Of a DNA stretch of 50,108 nucleotides, positions 1-8,585 are shown piece after piece. A model generated the notes under the pieces. It worked only from the letters and a program-made list of their open reading frames with translations. It was not told where the DNA came from and made no database searches. This stretch comes from an uncultured Anaerotruncus sp. (GTDB lineage: Bacteria; Bacillota; Clostridia; Oscillospirales; Ruminococcaceae), in NCBI GenBank assembly GCA_910586875.1, contig CAJUJI010000003.1, positions 1 to 50,108 on the forward strand, given 5' to 3'. Position 1 is the stretch's first letter. Every line of letters starts with the position of its first letter. Made by a program: the position numbers and the translations under genes.

Positions 1-1506
1 GTTTCTGAGCACTGCAAGCGAATCCGGATTTAAAAAGTCAAGATAGTTGCTGCCCTCCGGAATATCCCCAACATTCTCCAAGGTGAACAGATTGTCATAC
101 AGCATGATCTGTGCATCAACCGCATGTGCTGCCGAAACCCAATGAATGGTGCCGCGCACCTTGCGCCCATCCAGCGGCTTGCCGTTGGCAGCCTCCAGGT
201 CCGCGGTACAACGCAGCTCGATCACCTCGCCCTGCGCATCTTTGATCACCTCATTGCAGCGGATAATATAGCTGCCCATCAAACGAACCTCTCCGTCCGG
301 CTTGAGGCGCTGGAATTTTGGCGGTGGAACCTCTGCAAAATCGGATTTTTCAATATACAGCTCACGGGAGAATGCAACCTTGCGGGTGCCAGACTCCGGA
401 TCAACAGGGTTGTTGCTCACCTCAAAGTATTCCGTCTTGTCCTCCGGATAGTTGGTGAGCACCACCTTAATCGGCTCGGTGACAGCCATCCGGCGCGGAG
501 CGGTGGCGTTTAGCTCCTCACGGATACAATACTCCAACAGCTTGATATCCACCAAGCTATTGGTCTTTGCAATTCCTGCACGCTTGACAAACTCCAAAAT
601 GGAGGAGGGGGTATAACCACGGCGGCGCAGCCCGCAAAGGGTTGGCATACGCGGGTCATCCCAGCCGTCCACCCTGCCGGTCTCCACCAGCTCGCGCAGG
701 TAACGCTTGGACATCACAGTATTGGTGATGTTCAGCCGCGCAAATTCCCGCTGCTTTGGCTTTGGTGAAAAGCCGATGTTATCAATCACCCATTCATAAA
801 GCGGACGATGATTTTCAAACTCTAACGAGCAAAGCGAGTGGGTAATCCCTTCTATAGCATCCTGGATTGGGTGCGCATAATCATACAGCGGATAGATGCA
901 CCACTTGTCCCCCTGGCGATGGTGGTGTGCACGCACAATCCGGTAGATGGCGGGGTCGCGCATGTTGATATTGGGGGATGCCATATCAATTTTGGCGCGC
1001 AGTGTTTTGGAGCCATCTGGAAACTCTCCGTTTTTCATCCGCTCAAACAAATCGAGATTTTCCTCTACCGAGCGGTCACGGCAGGGAGACGGCTTACCCG
1101 GCTGGGTGAGGGTGCCGCGGTATTCGCGCATCTGCTCGGCGCTCAGGTCACAGACATATGCTTTCCCATCTCGGATTAGCTGCACTGCAAAGTCATAGCA
1201 CTTGTCAAAATAATCCGAGCCATAAAAAATATGATCGGGAATTGCCCCCAGCCAGCGCAAATCCTCCTCTATCGACTCGACATATTCCGTGTCCTCCTTG
1301 ACCGGATTGGTGTCATCAAAGCGCAGATTGAACAGCCCATGGTAGCGCTGTGCAGTCGCCCAGTTGATGAAAATTGCCTTTGCAGAACCGATATGCAAAT
1401 AACCATTCGGCTCGGGCGGAAAACGGGTGTGAATGCGGGCGGAAAGCCCGTTGGCAATATCCTCATCGATAATCTCTGTAATAAAATTGGATGCAATCTC
1501 ACTCAT
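1..1506 (-). CDS. glnS: Glutaminyl-tRNA synthetase, 3' end cut off by the window edge
   Basis: Class I aminoacyl-tRNA synthetase that charges tRNA-Gln. The visible 502 codons start [12 protein letters not shown]. The HIGH motif lies in [14 protein letters not shown] near residues 33-46, and the KMSKS equivalent is VMSKRYL. The C-terminal beta-barrel anticodon-binding region is mostly present, and roughly the last 50 residues of a usual ~550-residue GlnRS lie outside the window. The ATG at 1506-1504 has GGGAG seven bases upstream. A direct GlnRS beside a GluRS suggests Gln-tRNA is made directly, although an additional GatCAB route cannot be excluded from this window. Identity is very secure; only the end is unseen. 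Confidence 0.95.
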   Translation of the reverse strand, partial: MSEIASNFITEIIDEDIANGLSARIHTRFPPEPNGYLHIGSAKAIFINWATAQRYHGLFNLRFDDTNPVKEDTEYVESIEEDLRWLGAIPDHIFYGSDYFDKCYDFAVQLIRDGKAYVCDLSAEQMREYRGTLTQPGKPSPCRDRSVEENLDLFERMKNGEFPDGSKTLRAKIDMASPNINMRDPAIYRIVRAHHHRQGDKWCIYPLYDYAHPIQDAIEGITHSLCSLEFENHRPLYEWVIDNIGFSPKPKQREFARLNITNTVMSKRYLRELVETGRVDGWDDPRMPTLCGLRRRGYTPSSILEFVKRAGIAKTNSLVDIKLLEYCIREELNATAPRRMAVTEPIKVVLTNYPEDKTEYFEVSNNPVDPESGTRKVAFSRELYIEKSDFAEVPPPKFQRLKPDGEVRLMGSYIIRCNEVIKDAQGEVIELRCTADLEAANGKPLDGRKVRGTIHWVSAAHAVDAQIMLYDNLFTLENVGDIPEGSNYLDFLNPDSLAVLRN

Positions 1507-1550
1507 CCAAAATCACTCCCAACGATTCTTTTTTTCATTTATAACGGTGG

Positions 1551-1578
1551 ATGATAGGCTGTAGACAGCCCCTATCAT
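1551..1578. promoter_or_regulatory. Inverted repeat between glnS and the next gene
   Basis: ATGATAGG at 1551-1558 pairs with CCTATCAT at 1571-1578, and the inner CTGT/ACAG also pairs, giving a hairpin of about 12 bp with a two-base bulge. It lies just upstream of glnS (minus) and upstream of the plus-strand gene at 1606, so it could be an operator for either or an RNA leader hairpin. No U-tract follows, so a terminator is unlikely. Confidence 0.45.
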
Positions 1579-1605
1579 AGACAAATTTAGAAAGGATGGA
1601 CAGAC

Positions 1606-1899
1606 ATGTTATCAGACACTATCAATCGCGCAAATCTACAATCCATCGCGTCTTATCTGCTTTACGGTGCTAGTCCAGACTCTATCTCGCCGCTCTCCTA
1701 TGACCAACGCCAGCACCTGCTGGAAAAGGGGCTATCCGAGCTGATCTGCCGCATGGCGCCAGAGGTGGGCGAAGAGCTCGCAGACAAGCTGTTTGCGCAG
1801 CTGACCCGCCTTTACAGCCTGCATTTCGAGGCGGGATTACATGCCGGACTGCTCTTGCAAGCAGAGGCAGGGCACAAAGAACAAAGGCCCACCCGCTAA
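1606..1899 (+). CDS. Small unknown protein, DUF6809-like
   Basis: A 97-residue protein without signal peptide or membrane segment. It begins MLSDTINRANLQSIASYLLYG and ends in a charged tail. The pattern of an early LYYG-like stretch (YLLYGASP), a helical middle and a late aromatic/Gly helix (LHFEAGLHAGLLLQ) recalls the ~100-residue DUF6809 family of Clostridia. That match is from memory of the pattern, not a search. The ATG has AAAGGATGG about 8 bases upstream. It stands alone on the plus strand between two synthetase genes; its function is unknown. Confidence 0.65.
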   Translation: MLSDTINRANLQSIASYLLYGASPDSISPLSYDQRQHLLEKGLSELICRMAPEVGEELADKLFAQLTRLYSLHFEAGLHAGLLLQAEAGHKEQRPTR

Positions 1900-1934
1900 A
1901 AGCAGGTCTACTGCTGCCCTTTTCCTGCCTAATC

Positions 1935-2020
1935 AAAGGAGAGGCTGCCCCGCGTGCCGCGCGGGCAGCCTCCCGCACACGCATGGCGTCCAACCTTTCA
2001 GGTTGGCACCGCGTGTGCCC
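1935..2020. repeat. Double-hairpin dispersed repeat, copy 1 (overlaps gltX 3' end)
   Basis: Hairpin one is GAGGCTGCCC (1941-1950) with GGGCAGCCTC (1963-1972), with an inner CGCG/CGCG pair and a three-base loop. Hairpin two is GCACACGC (1975-1982) with GCGTGTGC (2011-2018), with inner CCAACC/GGTTGG. The same architecture, with the same AAAGGAG lead-in and the same CCAACC/GGTTGG core, recurs at 20096-20180. The gltX stop codon lies in the loop of hairpin two. Confidence 0.75.
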
Positions 2021-3659
2021 GCAGCGCGCGCTCCAGCCGTGCAAGCACCCGCTCCTTGCCCAAAATCGACATCACATCATGCAGGTCCGGCGAATTTTGC
2101 CGTCCGGTAACCGCCACACGCAGCACCATACTGACGTCGCCTACATTGCCTACATACGCATCCGGATTTTTCTTGTAGTCCTTCATATTAGAGGCATACC
2201 CCAACGAATCGGTCAAGGCTTTCACCTTGTCAAACCACTGGTTGTTGTCGTCCGTGGGATCGTACAGCACAGCGTATTCCTGCAATATACGCTGCCGGTC
2301 GGCGGCAGGCACATGCTCCGGATATGCGTCATCACAGGGGGAAAACAGCTCATCATAGAAAAAGTTCATATACGGCTTTGCATCCGACCAGGTTGCCAAA
2401 TCCTTGCGCGGCTTTTTCCCACCGCGTCCGATTGCGAGAATCGCCCGCGCATAATCCGGATCGCGGGAGAGCAGCGCATAAAAGTCCACATCAAACTGCT
2501 GCGCCCACTCGGAAAGCAAGGTATATACCTGCTGTGCGTTCATCTTAGAAATCACATTTTTTGAAACATCATTGAGCTTATCAATATCAAATAGTGAGCC
2601 GGAAACGCTCATCTTTTTTGTCGTAAAGGAAAAGCTGTCTATCGGCGCGTCCGGATTGGCCAACCGCCAATCCTCAAAATTGGAGTTGAGCAGCGTCAAG
2701 ATATACTCCTTTACCGCAGCGATGCAGTAGCCCTGCTGCTTATAAAAATCAAGCGACAGCTCAGGGTCCTTGCGTTTGGAGAGCTTGCGCTTGCTCTCGC
2801 CGTCCATCTTCATCAGCTGCGCTGTATGCACATACTTTGGCGGCTTCCAACCCATTGCCTGGAACAGTTGCAGGTGGATTGGCAGCGTCGCAAGCCATTC
2901 TTCACCACGCACCACATGGGTGGTCCCCATCAGATAATCGTCCACCACATGGGCGAAGTGATAGGTGGGAATTCCATCCGATTTCAGCAAAACAACATCT
3001 TGGTCATTTTCTGGGAACTCCATGGTACCCTTCACCAGATCGGTAAATTTCACCCTGCGCGCAGGGTCACCCTCGCTGCGAAAGCGCAGCACAAACGGCA
3101 TACCCGCCTCTATGCACGCCTTGACCTGCTCATACGGCATATTGCGGTGAACTGCATAGCTTCCATAATATCCAAAGTTCTCCTTGCGCTCGGCCTGGCG
3201 TTCCCGAATGGCGGCAAGCTCCTGCTCGGTGCAAAAACACGGGTAGGCTTTGCCCTGCTGCACCAGCCATTTCGCCATTGTCTGATAGATTTTGGCGCGC
3301 TGCCGCTGCCGGTAAGGCCCATATGCGCCGTTATCCCCTTCCAGGGTCGCACCCTCATCAAAATCGAGCTGGTAATCGCGAAACACATTGAGGATGGTCT
3401 GCACCCCACCGGCGACCTCGCGCTTTTGGTCGGTGTCCTCGATGCGCAGATAAAAAATACCGCCGCTTTGATGCGCAAGACGCTCGTCCGCGATTGCGCC
3501 AAACAGATTTCCCAGGTGCATAAACCCAGTCGGGCTGGGTGCAATGCGTGTAACCTTTGCGTTCTCGGGAAGCTGACGGCGCGGATACTGTGCAAGGATC
3601 TCCTCTGGTGTTGCAGTGATATCGGGAAATAGCAATTGTGCAAGTGCGTGATCGTCCAT
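1998..3659 (-). CDS. gltX: Glutamyl-tRNA synthetase
   Basis: Class I synthetase charging tRNA-Glu, 553 residues. The HIGH-type motif is in RIAPSPTGFMHLGNLFG (near residues 37-54) and the KMSKS-type motif is KRKLSKRKDPE. It has the usual catalytic insertions and a helical C-terminal anticodon-binding region. It is longer than the typical ~485 residues. The ATG at 3659 is preceded by a clear TTGCAC-17-TATACT promoter and a leader too short for a T-box. The last residues, HAVPT, and the stop codon are encoded inside the double-hairpin repeat at 1935-2020, so the repeat appears to have redefined the end of the protein. Confidence 0.95.
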   Translation of the reverse strand: MDDHALAQLLFPDITATPEEILAQYPRRQLPENAKVTRIAPSPTGFMHLGNLFGAIADERLAHQSGGIFYLRIEDTDQKREVAGGVQTILNVFRDYQLDFDEGATLEGDNGAYGPYRQRQRAKIYQTMAKWLVQQGKAYPCFCTEQELAAIRERQAERKENFGYYGSYAVHRNMPYEQVKACIEAGMPFVLRFRSEGDPARRVKFTDLVKGTMEFPENDQDVVLLKSDGIPTYHFAHVVDDYLMGTTHVVRGEEWLATLPIHLQLFQAMGWKPPKYVHTAQLMKMDGESKRKLSKRKDPELSLDFYKQQGYCIAAVKEYILTLLNSNFEDWRLANPDAPIDSFSFTTKKMSVSGSLFDIDKLNDVSKNVISKMNAQQVYTLLSEWAQQFDVDFYALLSRDPDYARAILAIGRGGKKPRKDLATWSDAKPYMNFFYDELFSPCDDAYPEHVPAADRQRILQEYAVLYDPTDDNNQWFDKVKALTDSLGYASNMKDYKKNPDAYVGNVGDVSMVLRVAVTGRQNSPDLHDVMSILGKERVLARLERALRAHAVPT

Positions 3660-3708
3660 CTAAATTACTCCTTTGCGGGATGTCCCTGGAATTGGTAACT
3701 ACTGCCCT

Positions 3709-3737
3709 AGTATACTATAAATTTGCAGCGAGTGCAA
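3709..3737 (-). promoter_or_regulatory. Promoter of gltX
   Basis: On the minus strand -35 TTGCAC (3737-3732), a 17-bp spacer and -10 TATACT (3714-3709), about 50 bp before the gltX ATG. Confidence 0.75.
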
Positions 3738-3799
3738 CGCCGAATTTGGCGCTTTGCTTTGCCAGCCGCGGCAGGCCGCTACGCACAGCAGCAAATATC

Positions 3800-4225
3800 T
3801 CACTGCTCCGGATGATTCTTGCGGTAACTCAAATAGCTTTCCAAAATCACCGTCGCAGCAACCGCATCAATCACCTCTTTGCGCTTTTTGCCGCGCGTAT
3901 CCGTCTCGTTCAGATATCCCGCCGCCGAAACGGTCGTACTACGCTCATCCCACAGCTTGACCGGCACCGACACCAGCTTCGCAAGCTCCTGCGCAAACTG
4001 CTCGCATAACTGCGCGCGGGGACCGCGGCTCCCATTCATATTGAGCGGATAGCCGATGATCACCTCTCCAATTTCATATTCTTCCACAGCAAATGCCACC
4101 TGTTGCAGCACCCGTTCCAGCACCCGCTCCTGAATCACACCGATGGGCGAGGCCAAAAACTCGGTGCGGTCACAGACCGCTAACCCTGTGCGTGCATCGC
4201 CATAGTCCACAGCCATAATTTTCAT
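3800..4225 (-). CDS. ruvX: YqgF/RuvX-type Holliday junction resolvase-like nuclease
   Basis: RNase H-fold protein of 141 residues beginning MKIMAVDYGDARTGLAVCD, where DYGxxRxG is the first catalytic Asp motif. VIIGYPLNMNGSRGPRA carries the central GxPxxxxG motif, LWDERSTT the Glu motif and DAVAATVILESYL the final Asp. The family acts on Holliday junctions and in 16S rRNA 5'-end maturation. I chose the ATG at 4225 because AGGAGGAG lies 5 bases before it and it forms an ATGA overlap with the upstream phosphatase gene; a longer frame starting at 4252 adds residues unlike the family. Last gene of the pyr-linked operon. Confidence 0.9.
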   Translation of the reverse strand: MKIMAVDYGDARTGLAVCDRTEFLASPIGVIQERVLERVLQQVAFAVEEYEIGEVIIGYPLNMNGSRGPRAQLCEQFAQELAKLVSVPVKLWDERSTTVSAAGYLNETDTRGKKRKEVIDAVAATVILESYLSYRKNHPEQ

Positions 4226-4899
4226 TTGCTCTCCTCCTGGTTCTTCCGCCACCAGGTCTGCTTCATAAACGAGGAGCAGCCCTCCGGCAGATGGGATGTG
4301 TCATTTAAATAGATTATATGCGGCTGAAAGCCGCTGTCATATTCGATGCAGTTGACCGCTGTATTATCGCACCAGGTCACCGAATTGACCTGCGAGAGCG
4401 GCAACCCACGCACATAACACTGATAATTGCGGATCGCGCAGCCATGCGAGGCGATTGCCACGGTGCCGCCCTCGTGCGTGCGGGCAATCCGGTCAATCGT
4501 GTCGCGCATCCGGTCGTATACCTGCTGCATACTTTCTCCGCCGGGTGCAGTGAAATGCGCGGGGTCATGCTCCCATTTATCGTATGCTTCTGCAAACAGT
4601 ATAGGCAGCTCGGCAAACGGCTTGCCCTCAAATGCGCCGCCGTTGATCTCCAGTAGACCGTCGTCCTGTTGAATTGGAAGCTGTGCACACCGATTGATTG
4701 CGCGGGCGGTTTCCATCGCACGTGTGAGCGGACTGGAATAAACCGCATCCAGCTTGACCGAACAGAAGCGCTCGGCCAAATGCGCAAGCTGCTGGTAGCC
4801 CAGCTCGCTGACCTTTCCATCATAATGCCCCTGAAACAGCCGTTTCCAGTTGCCTTCCGCTTCACAGTGGCGCACAAGATAAATTGTCGTTGTAGCCAT
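4222..4899 (-). CDS. Histidine phosphatase family protein
   Basis: A 225-residue cytosolic phosphatase of the phosphoglycerate mutase superfamily. The catalytic motif is LVRHCEAEGN (residues 8-17), with Cys in place of the usual Gly of RHG as in many clostridial members. The second Arg lies in SSPLTRAMETA, the acid residue in LLEINGGAFEG, and the second His in VAIASHGCAIRN. The substrate cannot be told from sequence. It starts 24 bp after pyrD, has AAGGAGGAG before its ATG, and overlaps ruvX by four bases, so it is co-transcribed with the pyrimidine genes. Confidence 0.88.
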   Translation of the reverse strand: MATTTIYLVRHCEAEGNWKRLFQGHYDGKVSELGYQQLAHLAERFCSVKLDAVYSSPLTRAMETARAINRCAQLPIQQDDGLLEINGGAFEGKPFAELPILFAEAYDKWEHDPAHFTAPGGESMQQVYDRMRDTIDRIARTHEGGTVAIASHGCAIRNYQCYVRGLPLSQVNSVTWCDNTAVNCIEYDSGFQPHIIYLNDTSHLPEGCSSFMKQTWWRKNQEESK

Positions 4900-4923
4900 G
4901 ATCTCCTCCTTTTGAAACAGGCC

Positions 4924-5841
4924 CTAATTCTCCCAGGGGCGCACCGTCCCAACAATCTCGTTGACGTCTGCAATGTGGTTGTCCTCCAACCATTGTTCGA
5001 TTCCTGCAATCACCTTGAGGGGTGTAAAGGGATCTGCAAACAGCGCCGCGCCAATCTGGACCGCCCGCGCGCCGGCGAGCATCATTTCCACCGCGTCCTG
5101 CCATTTTTCAATGCCGCCCATCCCAACCACTGGTATTTTTACCGCATTCGCTACCTGCCAAACCATGCGCACCGCAACTGGGAATACCGCCGGTCCGGAC
5201 AAGCCTCCAACATTGTTGTGCAGCACCGGCCGGCGTGTTTTTAGGTCTATGCGCATCCCCAAAAGCGTGTTGATCAGCGATATCGCGTCCGCGCCCGCAT
5301 CCTCAACCGCCCGCGCAATCGAAACAATGTCGGTCACATTCGGAGAAAGCTTGACCATCAACGGCTTGCTGGTACACTTGCGCATCCCTGAAACCACCTG
5401 TGCAGCAGATTCACAGCTGGTGCCGAATGCCACGCCGCCCTCCTTGACGTTCGGGCAGGAGATATTGACCTCCAGCATGTCAACCGCGGTGCCGTCCAGC
5501 CGCTTTGCAATCGCGCAGTAATCCTCCAACGTGCTGCCTGCGACATTTGCAAGCTTCACCACATCGCGCCCCTCCAAATTGGGCAGCTCCTGTGCCAGAA
5601 ACGCCTCAACGCCTGGGTTTTGCAGACCAACCGAATTGAGCATTCCTGCGGGGGTCTCTGCAATGCGGCAAGGGGGATTGCCCTGGCGCTCCTGCAAGGT
5701 CATCCCCTTTAGAGAAATTCCGCCGAGCTTTTCCATCGGGTAAAGCTTATCATACTCGCGCCCGTAGCCACAGCAGCCAGACGCGGTAATGACCGGGTTT
5801 TTAAAGGTGACACCAGCAATTTCAACCTGTAAACTGCTCAT
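4924..5841 (-). CDS. pyrD: Dihydroorotate dehydrogenase B, catalytic subunit
   Basis: FMN-containing TIM-barrel subunit of the NAD-dependent class 1B enzyme that oxidises dihydroorotate to orotate; 305 residues. It begins with the family pattern VEIAGVTFKNPVITASG, has the active-site loop NISCPNVKEGG with the catalytic Cys, and phosphate-binding glycines in VVGMGGIEKWQDAVEM and AGARAVQIGAALF. It overlaps pyrK by four bases (ATGA), as expected for two subunits of one complex. Confidence 0.95.
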   Translation of the reverse strand: MSSLQVEIAGVTFKNPVITASGCCGYGREYDKLYPMEKLGGISLKGMTLQERQGNPPCRIAETPAGMLNSVGLQNPGVEAFLAQELPNLEGRDVVKLANVAGSTLEDYCAIAKRLDGTAVDMLEVNISCPNVKEGGVAFGTSCESAAQVVSGMRKCTSKPLMVKLSPNVTDIVSIARAVEDAGADAISLINTLLGMRIDLKTRRPVLHNNVGGLSGPAVFPVAVRMVWQVANAVKIPVVGMGGIEKWQDAVEMMLAGARAVQIGAALFADPFTPLKVIAGIEQWLEDNHIADVNEIVGTVRPWEN

Positions 5842-6611
5842 TCAAAAACCACCTCCTGCGCGTTAAATACCGGACCATCCTTACAAACATGGGAAAAAAT
5901 CTCGCGTCCATCCTTGACGGTTTTACAGGCACAAACCAAACAGGCGCCAATGCCGCAGCCCATGTGCTCCTCTAGCGAAACCTTGCAGGGGATGCCCTGC
6001 GCCTGCGCCAGCTGGGCGACGCCGCGCAGCATCGGCATCGGGCCGCACGCGCAGATCAGTGCCGCGCCCTGCTCCGCCAGCCGCTGCTCCAACAGGCCGG
6101 TTACTAAGCCATGATAACCGGCGCTCCCGTCGTCGGTTGCGATGCGGGTATCACAGCCAGCCGCCTTGAAATCAGCCTCCAAGATCACCGCCGACGCGGT
6201 GCGAAACCCGAGAATCGCTGTCGCATTCGCGCCATAATGCGCGGCGGTCTCCAGCATCGGTGGCACACCGATTCCGCCGCCTACCACAATTATTTTCCGC
6301 CATGGCTCCAGCAGAGGAAAGCTATTTCCCAAGGGGCCCAGCACATCCAATTGTTCGCTCTTGCCCAGCTGGGAGAGCGCCTGTGTCCCTGCGCCGCGCA
6401 CCTCGAACACAATCCGTAAAAGGCCCTCCTCCCTGTCGATTTGCGCAATTGAAATCGGGCGGCGCAGCGAAAATCCCTCAATGCGGATATGAACAAACTG
6501 CCCTGGCTGTGCCATGCGCGCCATCTCGGGGCAGGAAAATGTCAAATCGAAGATACTGCTGGTAAGCTGCCGCTTTTTTACAATCGGGTAACATCCCTGC
6601 AAATAGCACAT
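5838..6611 (-). CDS. pyrK: Dihydroorotate dehydrogenase B, electron transfer subunit
   Basis: Ferredoxin-reductase-like subunit of 257 residues that passes electrons from PyrD to NAD through FAD and a 2Fe-2S centre. RRPISIAQ is the FAD-binding RxxS motif, and the GGGIGVPPMLETA loop binds NAD. The C-terminal cysteine cluster GCGIGACLVCACK...VCKDGPVF holds the 2Fe-2S centre. I place the start at the ATG at 6611, with GGAGG eight bases upstream; the open frame extends 31 codons further but without similarity. First gene of the operon pyrK-pyrD-phosphatase-ruvX. Confidence 0.93.
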   Translation of the reverse strand: MCYLQGCYPIVKKRQLTSSIFDLTFSCPEMARMAQPGQFVHIRIEGFSLRRPISIAQIDREEGLLRIVFEVRGAGTQALSQLGKSEQLDVLGPLGNSFPLLEPWRKIIVVGGGIGVPPMLETAAHYGANATAILGFRTASAVILEADFKAAGCDTRIATDDGSAGYHGLVTGLLEQRLAEQGAALICACGPMPMLRGVAQLAQAQGIPCKVSLEEHMGCGIGACLVCACKTVKDGREIFSHVCKDGPVFNAQEVVFE

Positions 6612-6738
6612 GACAATTCCTCCATTCAAATAAATTCCAGAGATGATTATACAATAGAAATGCCAAAAGTGCAACTTTGGTGGATGTGTCTTGTCGCTCT
6701 GCAACTGACAGAGATTTTTGCTGCCTTTTCATTTCCCC

Positions 6739-6767
6739 TTGTTTTTTCTATGCAAATGCGCTATACT
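6739..6767 (+). promoter_or_regulatory. Promoter of queT
   Basis: -35 TTGTTT (6739-6744), 17-bp spacer, -10 TATACT (6762-6767); transcription would begin near 6774, right at the first leader hairpin. Confidence 0.75.
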
Positions 6768-6773
6768 GGGAGT

Positions 6774-6859
6774 GCCGCTTTTTAAGCGGCGGTCAGTCGC
6801 AAATTCCTGACCTAAAACTACACTAGGGCGCGGCATGGTCCAGCGCCTACAAAAAGGAG
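6774..6859 (+). promoter_or_regulatory. Candidate preQ1 riboswitch in the queT leader
   Basis: The leader contains three hairpins in a row: GCCGCTT/AAGCGGC (6774-6790); GGTCAG/CTGACC (6791-6812) with the ten-base loop TCGCAAATTC; and TAGG-CGC/GCG-CCTA (6824-6849) with one bulged G. An A-rich linker TAAAACTACAC joins the last two, and the ribosome site AAAAAGGAG follows at once. A small stem whose loop begins U and ends C, an A-rich tail and a nearby SD resemble preQ1-I; hairpin-linker-hairpin-SD resembles preQ1-II/III. The downstream gene is queT, a usual preQ1 target. I cannot fix the class. Confidence 0.6.
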
Positions 6860-6869
6860 AACTGAAAAA

Positions 6870-7400
6870 ATGAAACTCGCAAACGTACGAAAACTCGTCG
6901 TCTGTGCGATGCTTGCTGCCTTATACACAGCAGTCAGCCTCGCACTCGCCCCACTCAGCTTTGGCATTGTGCAGATACGCTTCGCAGAAGCATTTACGCT
7001 GCTGGCCACCCTTTCCACCGTCGGCATTTTCGGGGTCACACTGGGATGCCTGCTTACCAATCTTGTTGGTGTGCTGATCGGAACCACCCTCGCACCGGAT
7101 GTGCTATTCGGCACGCTGGCGACCTTCATCGCGGCGCTGCTCTCCTACCAGCTGCGCCATGTGCGGGTAAAGGGGCTTGCACTGCCCTCTGCGTTGCCGC
7201 CAATTCTCGTGAACGCCGTTGTAATCGGTATTGAGCTGACCTGGTTCTATTCGGATGGAGTGCATCTGAGCATTCTGCTGGTAAACATGCTCAGCGTCGG
7301 TTTGGGGCAGATCATCCCCTGCGCGGTATTGGGGGTCCTGCTGATTTACACCCTCGAGCGCAGCCGGCTGGACGAGCGTTTATTTAAACAATTTGCATAA
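6870..7400 (+). CDS. queT: QueT family queuosine precursor transporter
   Basis: Integral membrane protein of 176 residues with about five or six hydrophobic segments. It begins MKLANVRKLVVCAMLAALYTAVSL and contains VQIRFAEAFTLLATLS, FGVTLGCLLTNLVG and LVNMLSVGLGQIIPCAVLG, all typical of QueT, the substrate-specific subunit of an ECF-type importer for queuosine precursors. The ATG follows AAGGAG by ten bases. It is a single gene behind its own promoter and structured leader, and ends at a terminator. Confidence 0.9.
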   Translation: MKLANVRKLVVCAMLAALYTAVSLALAPLSFGIVQIRFAEAFTLLATLSTVGIFGVTLGCLLTNLVGVLIGTTLAPDVLFGTLATFIAALLSYQLRHVRVKGLALPSALPPILVNAVVIGIELTWFYSDGVHLSILLVNMLSVGLGQIIPCAVLGVLLIYTLERSRLDERLFKQFA

Positions 7401-7411
7401 ATCCATATTGC

Positions 7412-7448
7412 ATAGGCTGCGGTAGATTTTTCCGCAGCCTATTCTTCT
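7412..7448 (+). terminator. Rho-independent terminator after queT
   Basis: Stem ATAGGCTGCGG/CCGCAGCCTAT (7412-7422 with 7432-7442) followed by the T-rich ATTCTTCT. Confidence 0.8.
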
Positions 7449-7450
7449 AA

Positions 7451-7689
7451 AAGGAAGTTTTCCACGTTTTCCCCAAGGTTTTCCACCGTTTTTTTGCATC
7501 GGGCAGGATGACGAAATCTGGCACCGCAAAGGAAATCCTGCCTGAAGATAATCGTAAAAGGTGGTCGATTTCCACCGAAAACCCGCAAACTTTTTCACCT
7601 GTTTCACCAAAGAACCACTTTCCTTTTTTTCTAATCTTCGTTATAATATAGCCAAAGCGCCCCATATTTCAGAAAGCAGGTGATTTTTT
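7451..7689. other. Gene-free spacer with repeated GTTTTCC motifs
   Basis: No convincing gene. Three copies of GTTTTCC start at 7457, 7466 and 7478, and TTTCCACC appears again near 7569. Read on the minus strand these are TGGAAAAC/TGGGGAAAAC repeats roughly one helical turn apart, reminiscent of MraZ boxes, but no mraZ is near. A TATAAT at about 7642-7647 may be the -10 of the gene at 7690. Confidence 0.5.
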
Positions 7690-8520
7690 ATGGTACGTAT
7701 CACAGCCCTGATGGACAATGAGCCTTCAGAACATCAGTCGCTCATTCATGAGCACGGGTTATCTTACCTGATCGAGCGGGAGGATTGCCGCATTTTGTTT
7801 GACTGCGGTGCGAGCATAAGCCCCTGGCAGAACGCCCGCCGCCTTGGTCGCAGCGTACATCGTCTGGACGCTGTGGTATTAAGCCACAGCCATTACGACC
7901 ACGCAGCAGGCTTTCGCGACCTGATCGAGTTGGGCAATGGCAGCCAGCTGCTTTATACCGGCCCAGGCTTTTTCACACCGAAGTTTTCCTTTGACGGGCT
8001 GCTCTATACCGATATCTCTGCGGGCTTTACCGCCGACTTCTTAGTCGCGCATGACATCCGCCACAAGGAGGTGCAGGGGCTGGCTGAAATTTTCCCCGGC
8101 ATCTATCTCATCAGCGGTTTCCCTCGCACCCACGACTTTGAGACCATCCCAAAGCGGTTTGTGCGCCAGACTCAAGCGGGCTTTGTGCCCGATGATTTCA
8201 GCGACGAAATCTGCATGGCGCTGGAGCTTGAGGGAAAGCTGGTTGTCTTGGTCGGCTGCTCGCATCCTGGCATTCTGAATATGATGCAGCATGTCCGCCA
8301 GGTGTTGGGACGGCCGATTTATGCGGTCTTTGGCGGCACCCATCTCAAGGAGGCCAACGACGAGCGAATTGCGCTCACCATCGCCCAGCTGCAAGAAATG
8401 GGCTTGGAGCTGTTGGGGCTCAGCCATTGTTCCGGCAGCGCCGCAGAATGCGTTGCGCAGCAAACTCCGGCGGTGAAAAGCTGCCACATGAGTGTGGGCA
8501 AGTGCGTGTTTTTGGCATGA
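7690..8520 (+). CDS. MBL-fold metallohydrolase
   Basis: A 276-residue metallo-beta-lactamase fold protein. The metal motif is SHSHYDHAAG (HxHxDH), with further ligands in GCSHPG and in FGGTHL and LSHCSG. The layout matches COG1237-type hydrolases, annotated in databases as dihydropterin ribofuranosyl-aminobenzene phosphate synthase-like; the true substrate here is unknown. It is cytosolic (no signal peptide). The ATG follows AAAGCAGGTGAT. It stands as a single gene between two terminators. Confidence 0.88.
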   Translation: MVRITALMDNEPSEHQSLIHEHGLSYLIEREDCRILFDCGASISPWQNARRLGRSVHRLDAVVLSHSHYDHAAGFRDLIELGNGSQLLYTGPGFFTPKFSFDGLLYTDISAGFTADFLVAHDIRHKEVQGLAEIFPGIYLISGFPRTHDFETIPKRFVRQTQAGFVPDDFSDEICMALELEGKLVVLVGCSHPGILNMMQHVRQVLGRPIYAVFGGTHLKEANDERIALTIAQLQEMGLELLGLSHCSGSAAECVAQQTPAVKSCHMSVGKCVFLA

Positions 8521-8585
8521 CCGCAGCTTTTACATCCCCATCCTCCACGCTGCGACCGGGGACGACGCTCCGAGCATTGTCAAAT

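Noticed and set aside
3660-3800. T-box leader for gltX
   Set aside because: The promoter is only about 50 bp from the start codon, too close to hold a T-box; no AGGGTGGNACCGCG motif.
7451-7510. DnaA boxes / replication origin
   Set aside because: TTTTCCAC motifs differ from TTATCCACA, and no dnaA, dnaN or AT-rich unwinding region is near.
7380-7665. Short minus-strand frames in the spacer after queT
   Set aside because: No ribosome site, low-complexity composition and overlap with the queT terminator.
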